Below, piece by piece: positions 6,486 to 8,971 of a stretch of DNA of 8,971 nucleotides. This DNA is from an uncultured Bacillota bacterium (GTDB lineage: Bacteria; Bacillota; Clostridia; Lachnospirales; Lachnospiraceae). Position 1 is the stretch's first letter. Each line of letters opens with the position of its first letter. The DNA is taken from contig CATWQE010000094.1 of assembly GCA_958352855.1 (NCBI GenBank), forward strand, positions 1 to 8,971. The letters are read 5' to 3'. The notes beneath the pieces are model-generated. The model worked only from the letters and a program-made list of their open reading frames with translations, did not search any database and was not told the origin of the DNA. A program made the translations under genes and the position numbers.

Positions 6486-7253
6486 TTAGATGCGGAAAAT
6501 TCCGTATCGGATGAAAAACAATATCAACAAATGGGCCGGATAGAAGAGGTAGAAGAAATATTTCCATCCTCTTTTTCCTTTCTGGTGGTTGTAGAGGTTT
6601 AGAGGTATAAATGCCAGGCAGGCTGTGGGTTCCCAGAGGAGGGAGAGACAGCCTATTATGGTTTTTTCCCGGGGAACGTTATAAAATATATGGAGAATCA
6701 GAATCAGCAGGATTCCTTTCCAGTCATAATCTGCATGGAAGAAATATCCAACCAAAAGTCCAAGACCTGCCGGAAGGAGCCAAAGGGATGGATAAAGGGC
6801 TCTTGCTTGTTCCATGGCCCACAGAGTGAGGAAACCAAACAACAGGGTAAACAGGACATTCTGGTAACCAAATTCCAGGAAGGTTCCCTGTAAAGCCAGG
6901 TCAAAGGGAATTTCCGATAACAGGGCAAAGAAAAACAGGCGCAGGGCATATTTTTTTCGGTTGGAGGTATAGTGAAATCCTTCTACCAGAAGAAAGCAGA
7001 AAATAGGAAAAGAAATTCTGCCAATCTGCCGGATAATAAGGTCTGCCTGAAAAACAGAATAACTGGCTTCATAAGACAGGGCAGTAGGAAGGTGCAGGCT
7101 GTACGCCTGAAGTACACCACATTCTAAAAGCACAGCGCCTATATGGTCTATGAGCATGGTCAAAAGGGCAATCCATTTCAGAGTACTTCCTGAAAGGCGA
7201 GGGGGCAGCAAGGTGTTGCCTCTTTTTTTCTTGTTTGAATCATCAGTAAGCAT
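6486..7253 (-). CDS. TraX family membrane protein
   Basis: A 255-residue, very hydrophobic protein with about seven or eight predicted membrane segments (approximately 25-45, 70-92, 103-118, 131-147, 158-172, 178-192, 197-217 and 231-250). Family blocks are LKWIALLTMLIDHIGAVLL (25-43), GRISFPIFCFLLVEGF (78-93), the LFFFALLSEIPFDLA stretch, QNVLFTLLFG (131-140) and YFFYLFYPAHLLIL near the C terminus. TraX of the F plasmid N-acetylates pilin. Chromosomal clostridial relatives are common and lie in the wider membrane acyltransferase group; their substrate is unknown (family knowledge). I placed the start at 7253 because AAAGGA (minus strand, 7265-7260) is 6 bases upstream. A frame-extending ATG at 7307 would add 18 residues, MCYTKSKFIF..., without a binding site and would overlap the candidate -10. 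No conjugation genes are nearby. The gene is divergent from the hydrogenase gene across 148 bp. Confidence 0.9.
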   Translation of the reverse strand: MLTDDSNKKKRGNTLLPPRLSGSTLKWIALLTMLIDHIGAVLLECGVLQAYSLHLPTALSYEASYSVFQADLIIRQIGRISFPIFCFLLVEGFHYTSNRKKYALRLFFFALLSEIPFDLALQGTFLEFGYQNVLFTLLFGFLTLWAMEQARALYPSLWLLPAGLGLLVGYFFHADYDWKGILLILILHIFYNVPREKTIIGCLSLLWEPTACLAFIPLNLYNHQKGKRGWKYFFYLFYPAHLLILFFIRYGIFRI

Positions 7254-7295
7254 AAGAAATCCTTTCATAAAAAATAAGAATATAAATTTTGATTT

Positions 7296-7304
7296 AGTAT
7301 AACA
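7296..7304 (-). promoter_or_regulatory. Candidate extended -10 for traX
   Basis: On the minus strand TGT-TATACT (7304 down to 7296) forms an extended -10 element. The -35 region at a 17-bp spacing is poor. Transcription would start about 36 bases before the chosen traX start. Confidence 0.35.
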
Positions 7305-7342
7305 CACAACGGTCTTGTATGAAATAAAATACTTGAATTTTC

Positions 7343-7371
7343 TTGCAAAGCCATGGGAAAATGTTTATGAT
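7343..7371 (+). promoter_or_regulatory. Candidate sigma-A promoter for the [FeFe] hydrogenase gene
   Basis: TTGCAA (7343-7348, 4 of 6) and TATGAT (7366-7371, 5 of 6) are separated by 17 bp. The -10 ends 30 bases before the hydrogenase ATG. An AAAGGAAG ribosome binding site (7388-7395) lies in the short leader. I found no convincing Rex- or Fur-type palindrome beside it. Confidence 0.55.
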
Positions 7372-7401
7372 GAACAGAAGAAAATGGAAAGGAAGTAGGA
7401 A

Positions 7402-8907
7402 ATGAGAGGTTTAGATACAAACGTTAAGAGAATACGAAGAAAAGTGTTTAAAGAAATTGCCAGGGTAGGATTTGAATCAGAACCGGAAACTCTGGTTGCA
7501 GATATTGAAGCAATTCCTTATGAAATTGTAAAGGAGCGTGCGTCTTACAGAGAAAGCATTTACAGGGAGCGTGCAGTAGCCAGTGAGCGTGTCCGCCTTG
7601 CCATGGGTATGTCTCTGCGTCCGGAAAATACAGCAGTACACATTACATCAGGTCTGGAAGCCAGTAACATTGATGAGAAATATTATGAGCCCCCTCTGAT
7701 GCAGGTAATCCCATCTGCCTGTGATGCCTGCGAAACAAAGATGTTTGAGGTTTCTAACATGTGCAGAGGCTGTGTGGCGCATCCCTGTAAGGAAGTCTGT
7801 CCAAAGGGAGCCATTAAAATTGTAAAAGGGAAATCAGTGATTGACCAGGAGAAGTGTATTAAATGCGGAAAATGCAAATCTGTCTGTCCGTATGACGCCA
7901 TTGCCAAAAAGGAGCGGCCATGTGCCAGAGCCTGCGGCGTAAATGCCATTGAAAGTGATGAACTGGGACGGGCAAAAATCAATAATGATAAGTGCGTGTC
8001 CTGTGGTATGTGCATGGTAAGCTGTCCTTTTGGGGCTATTTCCGATAAATCCCAGATTTTTCAGTTGGCACATGCATTAAAAGAAGGAAAACAGATTATT
8101 GCAGAAGTGGCGCCGGCTTTTGTGGGGCAGTTTGGAGCTGATGTAACCCCTAGAAAACTTCGGGCTGCTTTGCAGAAACTGGGCTTTACCGAAGTTTATG
8201 AGGTGGCTTTGGGCGCAGATATCGGTGCAGTTGCTGAGGCTCATCATTATGCGGACAAGGTGGCAACAAAAGAACTTCCGTTCCTTCTGACTTCCTGCTG
8301 TCCTTCCTGGAGCATGATGGCAAAGAAATTTTTTCCGGATATGATAGAAAACATTTCCCAGGAATTGACCCCCATGGTGGCAACAGCCAGAACCATTAAA
8401 AAAGAATATCCAGAAGCAGAGGTGGTATTTATTGGACCATGCGCCTCTAAGAAGTTGGAAGCATCCAGAACTGATGTGCGAAGTGATGTGGATTTTGTTA
8501 TTACCTTCGAAGAGCTGGCTGGAATGTTTGAAGCCAAAGGCATTGACCCGGCAGCCTGTGAAGGAGATGCTTCCTTCCACAATGCCACAGCAGCCGGAAG
8601 AGGTTATGCAGTTGCCGGAGGTGTGGCAAGCGCTGTGGATGCCTGCTTGAAAGCCTACTATCCAGAGGTGGAAGTTCATATTGAACACGCAGAAGGGCTG
8701 GCAGAATGTAAAAAAATCTTGACCCAGGCAAAAGCAGGAAAATTAAACGGATGCCTGATCGAAGGTATGGGATGCCCGGGTGGCTGTATGGCAGGAGCCG
8801 GAACTAACGCGCCTCTTACCAAAGCAGCGGCAGAGCTGAAAAAATACCAAAAAGCATCCACCAGCCAACTGCCATCCAAAGAACTGGCAGAAATTCAACT
8901 GGATTAA
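7402..8907 (+). CDS. Monomeric [FeFe] hydrogenase, group B type
   Basis: An iron-only hydrogenase that interconverts protons plus electrons and H2, probably with reduced ferredoxin as partner during fermentation; cytoplasmic, with no signal peptide. Residues 1-100 form a family-specific N-terminal region. Residues 107-208 hold 16 cysteines, including two classical CxxCxxCxxxCP sets (152-162 and 198-208) and a C-x2-C-x4-C-x3-CP set (121-133). The H-cluster domain follows. Its L1 motif is TSCCPSW (297-303), with Cys300 as cluster ligand and Cys299 as proton-relay cysteine by analogy with CpI. The L2 motif is GPCASKKLE (345-353), and L3 is EGMGCPGGCMAGAG (454-467). L2 has Gly where group A enzymes have Met, and L3 ends GAG rather than GGG; together with the length this points to group B. 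The small-subunit-like tail is short. HydE/F/G maturases, required for the active site, are not in the window. ATG 7402 has a good ribosome binding site. Confidence 0.93.
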   Translation: MRGLDTNVKRIRRKVFKEIARVGFESEPETLVADIEAIPYEIVKERASYRESIYRERAVASERVRLAMGMSLRPENTAVHITSGLEASNIDEKYYEPPLMQVIPSACDACETKMFEVSNMCRGCVAHPCKEVCPKGAIKIVKGKSVIDQEKCIKCGKCKSVCPYDAIAKKERPCARACGVNAIESDELGRAKINNDKCVSCGMCMVSCPFGAISDKSQIFQLAHALKEGKQIIAEVAPAFVGQFGADVTPRKLRAALQKLGFTEVYEVALGADIGAVAEAHHYADKVATKELPFLLTSCCPSWSMMAKKFFPDMIENISQELTPMVATARTIKKEYPEAEVVFIGPCASKKLEASRTDVRSDVDFVITFEELAGMFEAKGIDPAACEGDASFHNATAAGRGYAVAGGVASAVDACLKAYYPEVEVHIEHAEGLAECKKILTQAKAGKLNGCLIEGMGCPGGCMAGAGTNAPLTKAAAELKKYQKASTSQLPSKELAEIQLD

Positions 8908-8918
8908 AAAAATAGTAA

Positions 8919-8971
8919 GGGGCTGTGAAATAACACTCTCTACGGAAAAAGAGGACTTTTCGTTCAAAATG
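8919..8971. other. Possible edge of a repeated or mobile element at window end
   Basis: After the hydrogenase stop comes GGGGCTGTGAAATAACAC (8919-8936). It is followed by a small hairpin, ACGGAAAAAG (8942-8951) with CTTTTCGT (8956-8963) around AGGA, with one or two bulges. G-rich GGGGCTGTG starts are reminiscent of insertion-sequence ends in clostridia (recollection, not shown here). No transposase or second end is visible because the window stops. The hairpin has no good T-run, so it is a poor terminator. Confidence 0.2.

Noticed and set aside
7254..7307. Upstream ATG for traX, adding 18 residues
   Set aside because: It lacks a binding site and overlaps the candidate -10; the ATG at 7253 has AAAGGA 6 bases upstream.
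7314..7334. Possible Rex-type redox operator (TTGTAT...ATACTT) in the traX/hydrogenase gap
   Set aside because: The arms match at only four central bases (GTAT/ATAC) and differ from the TTGTTAA-type consensus, so it is not supportable.
8077..8688. Long minus-strand open frame (203 codons) inside the hydrogenase gene
   Set aside because: It is antisense to a clearly conserved coding region, has no recognisable domain or binding site, and its composition looks like a codon-bias shadow.

Overview
The window looks like chromosome from a low-to-moderate GC anaerobic Firmicute, most likely a Lachnospiraceae-type gut clostridium. This is inferred from gene content and style: AGGA-type ribosome binding sites, sigma-A promoters with extended -10 elements, an archaeal/fungal-type aspartate-semialdehyde dehydrogenase, a zinc-finger-less topoisomerase III, a TraX-family membrane protein and a single-chain [FeFe] hydrogenase of the clostridial group B kind. 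No species can be named from the sequence alone.

Layout. Five genes run on the plus strand from the left edge: queH (cut by the window start; tRNA queuosine synthesis), argH (last step of arginine synthesis), asd (branch point of Lys/Thr/Met/diaminopimelate synthesis), topB (DNA topoisomerase III) and a small left-handed beta-helix acyltransferase-like gene related to the C-terminal domain of GlmU. A traX-like gene follows on the minus strand, convergent with the beta-helix gene. It is divergent from the last gene, a 501-residue [FeFe] hydrogenase on the plus strand. The genes look like a housekeeping mosaic of mostly single transcription units. Candidate promoters were read in front of argH, asd, the beta-helix gene, traX and the hydrogenase. 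A good intrinsic terminator lies between asd and topB.

The least ordinary part is the roughly 410-bp gap between the convergent beta-helix and traX genes (6075-6485). It holds a degenerate tandem array of about six AT-rich units whose TAGG cores lie 52, 52, 53, 52 and 51 bp apart. The first three units share a second block (CCTA or a variant, then a run of six T) placed 31 bp after the TAGG. I cannot assign it to a known family. It is neither coding nor a CRISPR array, and it is the best candidate here for something undescribed.

Working together: apart from arginine and aspartate-family amino-acid synthesis lying side by side (argH, asd), the genes do not form one pathway. The hydrogenase has no HydE/F/G maturases or partner subunits in the window. 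The last ~50 bases carry a GGGGCTGTG motif and a small hairpin that could be the edge of a repeated element running out of the window.
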